A stretch of DNA of 13,673 nucleotides, from assembly GCA_016930955.1 (NCBI GenBank), contig JAFGFR010000079.1, forward strand, positions 1-13,673. The letters are read 5' to 3'. This stretch comes from Victivallales bacterium (GTDB taxonomy: Bacteria; Verrucomicrobiota; Lentisphaeria; Victivallales; JAADHT01). The number at the start of each line of letters is the position of its first letter. Positions within the stretch are counted from its first letter, which is position 1. Below the pieces are notes generated by a model. That model was not told the origin of the DNA. It did not search any database and worked only from the letters and a program-made list of their open reading frames with translations. Of the stretch, positions 1 to 6,713 are shown in pieces. Position numbers and translations under genes: made by a program.

Positions 1-1
1 C

Positions 2-577
2 GGTGTCCTGGATGACGGTTGCTGGCAGCGCGACGGTATCCGGCTGGTGAATAAATTTGACGGCAAACCACTGGAGCCGGAAAGCCGTGCCTGGATGGCT
101 TGGGATGATGACGCCCTGTATCTGGCCGTGGAATTCGACGAGCCGGAAATGGATAAGCTGAAGCTGACGGCCGTGAAAAGGGATGACAATGCCTGGGCAG
201 ATGACGCTGTCGAGTTCTTTTTGTCGGCACGTGGTTTCCCAGACGAGTACCTGCAAATTGTCGTGAACGCCGACGGCGTGGTCTTCGACGGGATCAAGAA
301 GGAGACGGCACCTGCAACTGACATTGACGTGGACATGCCGGTGACAGTCAAATCCACCAAACTGGCCGACGGCTGGCAGGCAGAGATGAAGATTCCATAT
401 GACGGTTTCGATGAAAAGCCACCAAAACTCGGAGACGTGTGGCGCGTCAACATAATCCGCAACCGCCGCGACGGCGGCCAAGGAGGCCCGTTCGCATTTT
501 CCCCGACTATGGGACAGGGTCACCATAACAGGTTTTTCTTCGGGGAAGTCGAGTTCACAACGGGAGAAAAAAAATGA
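2..577 (+). CDS. CBM9-like carbohydrate-binding domain, C-terminal part of a secreted protein (5' truncated)
   Basis: The frame is open to the left edge, and the residues before the first GTG (47) already read like a CBM9 start (LDDGCWQRDG), so this is the 3' part of a longer gene rather than a 176-aa protein. Visible family features are AWDDDALYLAVEF, then WADDAVEFFLSARG, YLQIVVNADG, a GWQAEMKIPY strand and GDVWRVNIIRNRRD. This order is typical of the CBM9/DOMON-like carbohydrate-binding domain found at the end of secreted glycosidases and heme-binding relatives. The binding role is inferred from the family; any catalytic part would lie outside the window. The stop TGA (575-577) overlaps the ATG of the next gene (574-576), which indicates translational coupling. 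The gene ends in a run of eight A (567-574). Confidence 0.8.
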   Translation, partial: GVLDDGCWQRDGIRLVNKFDGKPLEPESRAWMAWDDDALYLAVEFDEPEMDKLKLTAVKRDDNAWADDAVEFFLSARGFPDEYLQIVVNADGVVFDGIKKETAPATDIDVDMPVTVKSTKLADGWQAEMKIPYDGFDEKPPKLGDVWRVNIIRNRRDGGQGGPFAFSPTMGQGHHNRFFFGEVEFTTGEKK

Positions 578-2454
578 ACATGGATTTTGCGGGAAAACTG
601 CAGGTTGGCATCCTTATTTTGGCGGCGATTGCCGTTCCGGTTTTCGGGCAGACTACAGATACCGCCGCGCCTCCAGACTCGCGCGCGGATGCTGCTGTCG
701 GGGCATTGGTGAAACTCCTGCCCGCCTTCAGCCCTGTCGGATTCTCGTTTGAGCCAAAGGAGATTAAACTGACCGCGGATCACTCGTTTACCATCGAGCA
801 CCTCCGGGGCGTGGAGATTGACCCGACGTTTGCCAAAGCTGTCCAGCTGCCAGATGATAAAACCAAGGCAGAAGACACACAAGCAGTCCCGAAGCGTTAC
901 GTGGCTCAGGATATTCGCCCATTTCGTTTGGACCTGTTCACCAGCGAGTTCAACTGGTCAGGGAATCATGTGCAGGAGATGAACAACTATGCCGCGCTTC
1001 ACGGATTCGGCGTCGTGGTGTCTCCTGACCCCGAATTCAACCTTCCGCCGGGAACCCAAAAATTACAGTGGCATCCGCAGCCCTTTCCTGATTGGCCAAG
1101 CTACTTTGAAGTAAATGGAATCCCGTGGGGACGGTATGACCGGTTTGCCGAGAGGGGGCTCGACACCGTCATCAAGGATCTCATCCCCTATGCACCCGAC
1201 CCGATTCCAAACACTATTCGCATGCTGGATATCGAGGAGCAGACTGCTCTGCTGACTCCAGACAAGCTGCGCGAACAAGAGTGGTATCCCTCAAATGGCT
1301 CTGAAATAGAAAAACAGGCTTTCGAAAAAAAATACTATCAGGGCTACGCAATGACTTACATTGCAAGAGTCAAGGCTATGCAGCGGCATGGGTGGGACAG
1401 TGTCGGCATTTACCCTCAACTGTGGGGCACAGGTTACTGGGCGCTTAATAATTGGTACAGAAAAGACCGCACGACAGATGGACTGCCTGTTCCAGGCCAG
1501 GATTGGACATGGGACACATTCGCAAAGGATATTGTAAAGACCCAGGATGTTTTGTATCCGGATCATTATGTCTACTATGCTACCCCGACTCAAGTGCCTT
1601 ACAATGTGGCAAGGAATGATTACGAACTCGCTCTGTTGAAGACATTGCCGCCGGAAGACCGCCGGCCGTTCAGGCCCTACTTCTGGCCTCTGCTTCATGG
1701 AGGGGACCATACTTACTATTGGTGGACGGAATTCCCCCTTCCTAACGAGGAATTCAGGGCTATGTTCTTCTTTAACTTCATGTCGGGCGCTGATGGATTG
1801 GTCCTTTGGAACTGGGTGGGTTTCAATCCCCATCTCCCTCGTGATATCGCAGGCCCCATCGGAATGACGGGAGTGACAGGTGTGGAAGGAAGAGGTGTGC
1901 AGTTCGGCGAGGATTTCGAGTTGCCGCCCAAGGACGGTATCGAGGCGACAAGATTTTCCCGATACGACGGTGTGATTGTCAAGGCGATAGAAGAAGAAGC
2001 TGACGGCACTAAGATGGTTCTTTTCCAACGTCCGGAGTGGGCGGGGGCATTTTACAAGAAAACCCCCGCAGGCCCGGTATACAAAATGGAGAAGGACTCG
2101 TTTATGAGCCGGTCACGCATTATTACCGAGCCCGTCGCCGGAGCCGTGGAAGGGCTGGCGCTGGTAAAAGTTGTCGAGCCGATTCTCCGTCATGGCGAGG
2201 TCATGATCGATATTCCAGCAATCCGGCAGTTCATGGAAAAAGAGCCCCTTGTGCGCCGGGTCAAACTCGGCGACATTCACCTTATCGCCACTTATGACCC
2301 GTTCAGCGTGTGGTGTAAGGAATATGGCGGAGGTGGACGCGAGATCGTTTTGAACGACTTTGACGGGCATCAAGGCCTGACGATGAGACTGCCAGCCGAT
2401 GAACAGGTCCGAATCTTTGTCCTTCGAGAAACAACAAAAACCAACGAGAAATAA
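574..2454 (+). CDS. Secreted 626-aa protein, possible TIM-barrel glycoside hydrolase-like
   Basis: The start is the ATG overlapping the previous stop, with GGGAG at 562-566 seven bases upstream. Residues 1-25 form a Sec signal peptide (charged start, hydrophobic LILAAIAVPV core, likely cleavage VFG|Q), so the product is exported. The body has alternating strand and helix segments rich in aromatic residues: FNWSGNHVQEMNNYAALHGF, an acidic D219-I-E221 in RMLDIEEQ, SVGIYPQLWGTGYW, FWPLLHGGDHTYYWW and GADGLVLWNWVGFNP. This pattern resembles a (beta/alpha)8 sugar-active barrel ending in a small beta domain. The D-x-E pair is a candidate catalytic site by analogy with D-x-E glycosidases, but I do not recognise the family and the function is unproven. 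Its position after a CBM9-like gene supports glycan breakdown. Confidence 0.85.
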   Translation: MNMDFAGKLQVGILILAAIAVPVFGQTTDTAAPPDSRADAAVGALVKLLPAFSPVGFSFEPKEIKLTADHSFTIEHLRGVEIDPTFAKAVQLPDDKTKAEDTQAVPKRYVAQDIRPFRLDLFTSEFNWSGNHVQEMNNYAALHGFGVVVSPDPEFNLPPGTQKLQWHPQPFPDWPSYFEVNGIPWGRYDRFAERGLDTVIKDLIPYAPDPIPNTIRMLDIEEQTALLTPDKLREQEWYPSNGSEIEKQAFEKKYYQGYAMTYIARVKAMQRHGWDSVGIYPQLWGTGYWALNNWYRKDRTTDGLPVPGQDWTWDTFAKDIVKTQDVLYPDHYVYYATPTQVPYNVARNDYELALLKTLPPEDRRPFRPYFWPLLHGGDHTYYWWTEFPLPNEEFRAMFFFNFMSGADGLVLWNWVGFNPHLPRDIAGPIGMTGVTGVEGRGVQFGEDFELPPKDGIEATRFSRYDGVIVKAIEEEADGTKMVLFQRPEWAGAFYKKTPAGPVYKMEKDSFMSRSRIITEPVAGAVEGLALVKVVEPILRHGEVMIDIPAIRQFMEKEPLVRRVKLGDIHLIATYDPFSVWCKEYGGGGREIVLNDFDGHQGLTMRLPADEQVRIFVLRETTKTNEK

Positions 2455-2472
2455 AGGAGGCATATTATGTAA
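2453..2472 (+). other. Strong ribosome-binding site followed by ATG-TAA (start-stop)
   Basis: AAAGGAGG (2453-2460) overlaps the stop codon of the preceding gene. After a 6-base spacer comes ATG (2467-2469), directly followed by TAA (2470-2472). It is either the remnant start of a lost gene or a minimal start-stop element. The next real gene starts 77 bases further on with its own site. Confidence 0.55.
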
Positions 2473-2490
2473 TATTCAAATTCCATTGTC

Positions 2491-2520
2491 CTGACATAAA
2501 ATTGTCAGTGTTGCCTTTTT
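2491..2520 (+). promoter_or_regulatory. Small inverted repeat with a trailing T-run in the intergenic gap
   Basis: CTGACA (2491-2496) and TGTCAG (2503-2508) form a perfect 6-bp stem around TAAAAT. A run of five T lies at 2516-2520, a little too far away for a classical intrinsic terminator. It may be a weak terminator or attenuator, or an operator half-site pair in front of the DNRLRE gene. Confidence 0.25.
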
Positions 2521-2548
2521 GTGGATTTATGAGAAATGGAGAATAAAA

Positions 2549-3172
2549 ATGAAGATGAATTTTGCGGGAAAGATGCTGATTGCTATTCTAATGATGGCGG
2601 CGATTGCCGTTCCGGTTTTCGGGCAGAAAACAACAAGTTTCGAGACCAGGGCGACGACTAGGATTGACAGTGCCGACCCCGATAAATGCATATACAGCGA
2701 CTGGGCGCATGATGTGGGCAACCGTCACGGGATGCTTTCCAGGACCTTGATATCAATCACAGCGGAGGATATCGCGAAAATTCCTGAAAAAGCCAAAATC
2801 GTAAAGGCGGAGATGAAGGTGCAACCCCATAGTCAATTATACAGCACTCCCTTGACGCTGAATCTGTTTGAGGTGACGAAGGATTTTGATGTGACTAAAG
2901 CAACGTGGAACTCCCCGAAGGACGGTGAGACCTGGGACGGCGGCGAGTATGACAAGACAAAGCGAGCTGCATTCGCTGTTATTAAAACCCAGGAAGAGCT
3001 TGGGAAATGGCTGAGCTTTGATGTCACGAGTATGGTCCAGGCTTGGGTGAATAGTCCGGGGAAAAGTCGCGGGTTGATCATGGTTGATCCTGCCGAGAAG
3101 GATGGTGGGGCGTTTTCATACATCCGCTTTCAGCGTGGCGTTCCCGTTAAGTTTGAAGTAACTTATGAATAA
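2549..3172 (+). CDS. Secreted DNRLRE-domain protein (207 aa)
   Basis: The ATG at 2549 is preferred over an in-frame TTG at 2519 because GGAG (2538-2541) sits seven bases upstream and the signal peptide then starts cleanly. Residues 1-25 are a signal peptide almost identical to that of the 626-aa protein upstream, with the same VFG|Q cleavage. The rest is a single DNRLRE-type beta-sandwich: residues after an early TTSFETRATT strand, AKIVKAEMKV, LTLNLFEVTKDFDVTKATWN, the signature WLSFDVTSMVQAWVN, then GLIMVDP and a final VKFEVTYE strand. The family is common in large secreted polysaccharide-degrading or cell-surface proteins as a non-catalytic module. Here it forms the whole protein, so a carbohydrate-binding or surface-structural role is inferred. 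Confidence 0.85.
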   Translation: MKMNFAGKMLIAILMMAAIAVPVFGQKTTSFETRATTRIDSADPDKCIYSDWAHDVGNRHGMLSRTLISITAEDIAKIPEKAKIVKAEMKVQPHSQLYSTPLTLNLFEVTKDFDVTKATWNSPKDGETWDGGEYDKTKRAAFAVIKTQEELGKWLSFDVTSMVQAWVNSPGKSRGLIMVDPAEKDGGAFSYIRFQRGVPVKFEVTYE

Positions 3173-3212
3173 GGCCCCCGGACAAGCATTTGCCCAGATT
3201 TTGGGATGACGG

Positions 3213-3238
3213 CTTTGTGGCAGGATTAAACTACAAAG
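3213..3238. promoter_or_regulatory. Imperfect inverted repeat upstream of the 511-aa gene
   Basis: CTTTGTGG (3213-3220) can pair with CTACAAAG (3231-3238), with one G-T wobble and a 10-base loop, in the 103-base gap between two + strand genes. It is about 37 bases upstream of the next start. It could be an operator or a weak hairpin; no T-run follows. I could not find a convincing sigma-70 promoter in this gap. Confidence 0.2.
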
Positions 3239-3275
3239 GTGTTTGCCATAGTCTTATCCGAAGGAGGCAGGTGTT

Positions 3276-4811
3276 GTGAATTCAGTAGCATTTGACAAAC
3301 GCGGGTTCTATCTTCATGCCAGTTGGCTGTACGAGTACCCCTTTGCTGTGCGCACGTGGTCGCACGGCGAATATGCCGGGATGTTCCATTTGCTGCGGAC
3401 GTTCGGCATGAACCAGGTAATGATCTGGCCCATGACCGAACTGGCGCCACCGCCTCTTTCGGCAAACGACCGAGAGCATTTGTCGGAGTTCAGGAAAGTG
3501 GTTCAAATGGCCGAAGACCTTGGACTTGAATGCTGGCTGGTGTTCTGTGCGAATTTGAGCACGACCGATGCTGTCCGGGCGTGCTCGATGATAAATCGTG
3601 TGTTCTACCCCAACATGCGAAAATTCCGGCTGGATGATTCGCAACAGTTCGACAGCTACATGTCACATCTTTCCGACATTTTACGGTGCCTCGACAACGC
3701 AGACGGCTACGTCTTTATAGACGGCGATCCTGGCGGATACCCCGGGGCGATGCCGGAGGACTTCATGAGAATGCTACATGGCGTACGCGGCATTTTGGAT
3801 CAAAGCGGCCGGGAGCAGCGCCCGAAGATCGTCCCGTGGGTCTGGAGCGGATGGGGTGCCGACTGGGAAAAAGAAGGCGTGTGGAAGCCGGATTTGCGCC
3901 GGCTTGTCATGCCCTTTCTCAAGGCCCTGCAAGCCGGCCCGCCGGGCGAACCATGGGAACTATTGCCCGGACGGAGTATTCGGGAAGGACACGCCAACGG
4001 GCGAACCAACTTCGTCCTGACGGAGGAAGTTGGCCTGCTTCATCGCGCTACCCTCATGACATACGAAATTATTGAGTTCGAGCCGACACCCCCTGCATTC
4101 GTGATCCAATTCGACGACATACGGCGCGTCATTCGCGAAGAGATAGACAAGGCAAACGTGGTGAGAGGGATCATGGGCAATGCCCAGCAGCCGGTTTCAG
4201 CCTTACACAATCTGTTTTACTTTGCACGCTGCGCTGAATCGCCAGAGTGGCTGGATCGTTCAGACGAGTCAGCTCTCCATGCATTGGCCGACATGCTTGG
4301 AGGCGAAGCGGAAGTCCTCATTCCAGCATGGACGGCTTCACGTAATCAACTTGACAGAATTCCCTTCGATTTGGCTCAACGGGTGCAAAACGGCAGACTG
4401 AAATCGGAAACGGCGCGTATGATTCCAGGCGGGGCAGACATGTATCTGGGCATTCTCTCGGAATTCGTCCGGGCACGCGTGGAGATACTGCGGCAGACTT
4501 GTGACACACCACTGAACAGCAGCGATGCCGCTCAACGAATCGCCGCTGCATCTGTGGCGATTATCCGATGGTGGTCTCGGCATCGCTATGTTTTCACGGG
4601 CGCTGAAAGCCCAGGCTTTAAATGGTCATACACACATCAGGTGCTCATGCAGCCACTATACGCATGGATAAAACAACACGGTCACTTGATCTGTGCGGAT
4701 GCTCATCACCAGATCTACTCCAGGATTGCAGATAGTGGCCTAATCGACCAACAGACGGCGATGATTAATACTGAAACTCTTCTGCGCGATCCGGTGTCAG
4801 GATTTATCTGA
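3276..4811 (+). CDS. Putative cytoplasmic TIM-barrel glycoside hydrolase-like protein (511 aa)
   Basis: The start is GTG at 3276, set by a full AAGGAGG (3261-3267) eight bases upstream. No signal peptide is visible, so the product is probably cytoplasmic, unlike its secreted neighbours. The N-terminal half reads like barrel strands: RGFYLHASWLYEYP, FGMNQVMIWPMTEL, LGLECWLVFCANLS, ADGYVFIDGDPGGYPG and KIVPWVWSGWG, then GLLHRATLMTYEII. The DGDPGG turn after a strand is reminiscent of the barrel glycosidases related to hexosaminidases and alpha-glucuronidases. The C-terminal half (about residues 300-511) is helical, with many R, W and H residues. A glycoside hydrolase role is inferred from this and from the locus; the family is not recognised and catalytic residues are not assigned. 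Confidence 0.8.
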   Translation: MNSVAFDKRGFYLHASWLYEYPFAVRTWSHGEYAGMFHLLRTFGMNQVMIWPMTELAPPPLSANDREHLSEFRKVVQMAEDLGLECWLVFCANLSTTDAVRACSMINRVFYPNMRKFRLDDSQQFDSYMSHLSDILRCLDNADGYVFIDGDPGGYPGAMPEDFMRMLHGVRGILDQSGREQRPKIVPWVWSGWGADWEKEGVWKPDLRRLVMPFLKALQAGPPGEPWELLPGRSIREGHANGRTNFVLTEEVGLLHRATLMTYEIIEFEPTPPAFVIQFDDIRRVIREEIDKANVVRGIMGNAQQPVSALHNLFYFARCAESPEWLDRSDESALHALADMLGGEAEVLIPAWTASRNQLDRIPFDLAQRVQNGRLKSETARMIPGGADMYLGILSEFVRARVEILRQTCDTPLNSSDAAQRIAAASVAIIRWWSRHRYVFTGAESPGFKWSYTHQVLMQPLYAWIKQHGHLICADAHHQIYSRIADSGLIDQQTAMINTETLLRDPVSGFI

Positions 4812-4926
4812 CAATAATTGAAGAGGGACAAAAAGAAGGCTATAGTCCGTCAAGGTTAAAGTGACATCCAATGATATGTAATGACACAAAAGGGTCTTAT
4901 TGAGACTTACAGTTTTTCAACAATAG

Positions 4927-4949
4927 CCGGGGCTCCCGGAGGAGGTGAT
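4927..4949 (+). promoter_or_regulatory. Two overlapping hairpins at the pseudopilin ribosome-binding site
   Basis: CCGGG (4927-4931) pairs with CCCGG (4935-4939) around GCT and leaves the Shine-Dalgarno AGGAGGTGAT (4940-4949) free. Alternatively CTCC (4933-4936) can pair with GGAG (4941-4944) and mask it. The two foldings exclude each other. The Shine-Dalgarno is a nearly full anti-16S match and fixes the start at 4952. Any regulatory effect is inference. Confidence 0.35.
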
Positions 4950-4951
4950 GA

Positions 4952-5728
4952 ATGATTACAAGTGAAATTCAGTGGGAAAGCCAGATGAACGTACGGAACG
5001 CAGGGGCAGGCCCGACGTGCGGTTTGGTCTATGAGGCTAAACCTCTGCGCCGAAGGCGCGGAGGCTTCACCTTGATTGAGCTGCTCGTGGTCATCGCCAT
5101 CATCAGCATCCTTGCCGCGTTGCTCCTGCCAGCCCTGAGCCTTGCCAGGGATGCAACACGAAGTACCGTCTGTATAAGCAACCTAAAACAGATTGGACTT
5201 GCAATGGGTAATTATCTGCATGACTATGACGATCGTTATATGATATCAACAGATGTGCCAAGTGGTTGGTTTATCTGGGCCGAGAAGCTCGGCCCCTATC
5301 TTGGCTTCGAAAGCAGCCGTGTCCCTAATGGCTATTGGTACGCCCCTTATGATGAGGCTCCGATTTTCCGTTGCCCTTCTGTGAACAGGGAGGCTTCGCA
5401 TCACGGTCGCATTCAATACGGAATGGCCGACTGGAGCGTTTGGGCTCCTCGTATAACGAACGATTACACCCCCCTTCTCCCACACAAGGTCACCCACCCG
5501 ACGGAGCGTTTTTTGGTTGCCGAGACGAATGATGCCGCCTGGGAAGCCGGCACGGCATACTACATAAGAGACCCCTTTTCGCTTGCAACCAGGCATATGA
5601 CCAAATTCTCCAATGCATTGTATGTCGATCTTCATGCACAAAGTTATGGTAACACACACGAGCTTAAACTCCAAACTTTTATGGACCGGTGTAATAAGGA
5701 GCCGTTCAATTGGGATAATGCGCCGTAG
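4952..5728 (+). CDS. Type II secretion pseudopilin/prepilin-like protein with N-terminal methylation motif
   Basis: The ATG at 4952 is fixed by a very strong AGGAGGTGAT site. The leader is long (38 residues), ending in the basic stretch LRRRRGG. The prepilin peptidase site is G38|F39 and the +5 glutamate is E43 in FTLIELLVV. The hydrophobic helix IAIISILAALLLPALSLAR follows, then the usual CISNLKQIGLAMGNYLHDYDDRYM segment. The C-terminal part has RHMTKFSNALYVDLHAQ, which matches the usual RH..G.NVLFADGH pattern of this family but lacks the canonical DG. Many such proteins occur in Lentisphaerae and Planctomycetes genomes, often beside glycan-degradation genes. Their role there is not well defined; envelope-anchored surface or secretion fibres are inferred. 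Confidence 0.88.
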   Translation: MITSEIQWESQMNVRNAGAGPTCGLVYEAKPLRRRRGGFTLIELLVVIAIISILAALLLPALSLARDATRSTVCISNLKQIGLAMGNYLHDYDDRYMISTDVPSGWFIWAEKLGPYLGFESSRVPNGYWYAPYDEAPIFRCPSVNREASHHGRIQYGMADWSVWAPRITNDYTPLLPHKVTHPTERFLVAETNDAAWEAGTAYYIRDPFSLATRHMTKFSNALYVDLHAQSYGNTHELKLQTFMDRCNKEPFNWDNAP

Positions 5729-5755
5729 AGGGGGAGCCCATAACATTAAGCTCAT

Positions 5756-5788
5756 AACGCGGTTCACGCGGAGTTCTGAAATCGGCTC
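5756..5788 (+). repeat. Dispersed repeat, partial copy A (3' part)
   Basis: The strand given is the one carrying the shared mini reading frame. It encodes NAVHAEF-stop (5756-5779) and continues with GAAATCGGCTC. The reverse complement matches the 10061-10142 copy over about 33 bases with only a few differences. It lies 27 bases after the pseudopilin stop, between convergent genes, and the TGA stop of the AraC gene (5789-5787) falls at its edge. Confidence 0.65.
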
Positions 5789-6611
5789 ATCGGTTATCGT
5801 TTCGGTTTGGCCCTTCTGCGGCAGCACGGGAGGGGGCGTAGCCGTGGTACATCTTAAACGCCCTGCTGAAGTGGAAGAGGCTCGAGAAACCCAACGACTC
5901 GGCGGCCTCGCCGACATTGCACACGCCCTGCCGAAGCCAGATGTCGCCCGTCTGCAGGCGCAGACGGTCATGGTATTTCTTCGGGGAGCACCCGGTACGC
6001 TGGATGAATATCTGCCGGAAACGCCGCTCGCCAAGCCCAGCGATTCTCGCCATCTCACTCAAAGAAAAACCATCAAGACGTTTGTGCATCTCTGCAATGA
6101 CAGCGTCAATCTCGTTCTGATAGGGAGTTTTGCGGATTTCGCCGTCCCAGAGGGACAGCCAGCGATAGAACATGGTGCAGAATACAGAAGAGGCAAGTAT
6201 TCTCTTGACAGAGGATGCCGAGACGAGGAATGACTGGCATTCAGCCAGATCGGCGCTGTCCTCTTCCTGGAGCTGCGGAAGCCTCATCACTTTGTGCAAC
6301 GGGAAGGGAAGCGATCCGTACATGTTGAACTCAAACCACCAGAAATTCCAGACCTCCCCAAAACAAAAGTACCTCTTGAGCTTGTTTTCCTCCACAAAGA
6401 CAAGAGACGATCCGTCGGCCTCGATTTTACCCATCCCTTCCAGAACCATATTCCCCGTGCCGGACAACGTCCTGATCGCTATCAGACTGCCCGGGGACTT
6501 CCATCCCTTGACACAGTCATAGCCCGAGACCGCCTCGACTTCCCAGATGGTCTTCAGCTCCGCACTTCCCACGAGCGAGCCGCCTGATGCCCTAACACAT
6601 TGGTTCTTCAT
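5787..6611 (-). CDS. AraC-family transcriptional regulator
   Basis: The start is ATG at 6611, with AAAGGTG a few bases upstream. The protein has 274 aa. Residues 1-110 look like a cupin-type ligand-sensing domain (GYDCVKGWKSPGSLIAIRTL, LVFVEENKLKRYFCFGEVWN, WWFEFN). Residues 165-262 form the AraC-type DNA-binding domain with two helix-turn-helix units: FSLSEMARIAGLGERRFRQIF (about 182-202, ending RTGCSPKKYH) and VGEAAESLGFSSLFHFSRAFK (about 233-253, followed by HGYAPS). The gene faces the glycan cluster convergently, so control of that cluster by a sugar ligand is plausible but inferred. The stop codon lies at the edge of repeat copy A, so the last few codons (EGPNRNDNR) may have been altered when the repeat arrived. 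Confidence 0.92.
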   Translation of the reverse strand: MKNQCVRASGGSLVGSAELKTIWEVEAVSGYDCVKGWKSPGSLIAIRTLSGTGNMVLEGMGKIEADGSSLVFVEENKLKRYFCFGEVWNFWWFEFNMYGSLPFPLHKVMRLPQLQEEDSADLAECQSFLVSASSVKRILASSVFCTMFYRWLSLWDGEIRKTPYQNEIDAVIAEMHKRLDGFSLSEMARIAGLGERRFRQIFIQRTGCSPKKYHDRLRLQTGDIWLRQGVCNVGEAAESLGFSSLFHFSRAFKMYHGYAPSRAAAEGPNRNDNR

Positions 6612-6653
6612 GGTTTACACCTTTGACAATACCACAAGAACGACAATCTCCAT

Positions 6654-6713
6654 GCAGCCAATTTCAATACTCCAAGTGAATTGCGTTGGGAGCGCAGAGG
6701 CGGCAGACGGTGC
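6654..6713 (-). repeat. Dispersed repeat, copy B, forming the 3' end of the glycosyltransferase gene
   Basis: The reverse strand carries the mini frame ending CAPNAIHLEY-stop, and this is the actual C-terminus of the GT-C-like gene (stop at 6666-6664). By eye about 50 of 58 bases match the copy at 10063-10120 without a gap. The copy lies between the 5' side of the AraC gene and the 3' end of the glycosyltransferase. Confidence 0.75.

Noticed and set aside
1291..2028. Minus-strand open frame of 245 codons inside the 626-aa gene
   Set aside because: It is antisense to a gene with a signal peptide and good ribosome-binding site, and its translation shows no domain-like features.
2519..2548. Upstream TTG start for the DNRLRE gene
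   Set aside because: It would put ten extra residues before a complete signal peptide, and the ATG at 2549 has its own ribosome-binding site.
5246..6058. Long minus-strand open frame (270 codons) across the pseudopilin and AraC 3' ends
   Set aside because: It runs antisense to a clear pseudopilin and out of frame with a clear AraC protein, and has no recognisable motifs.
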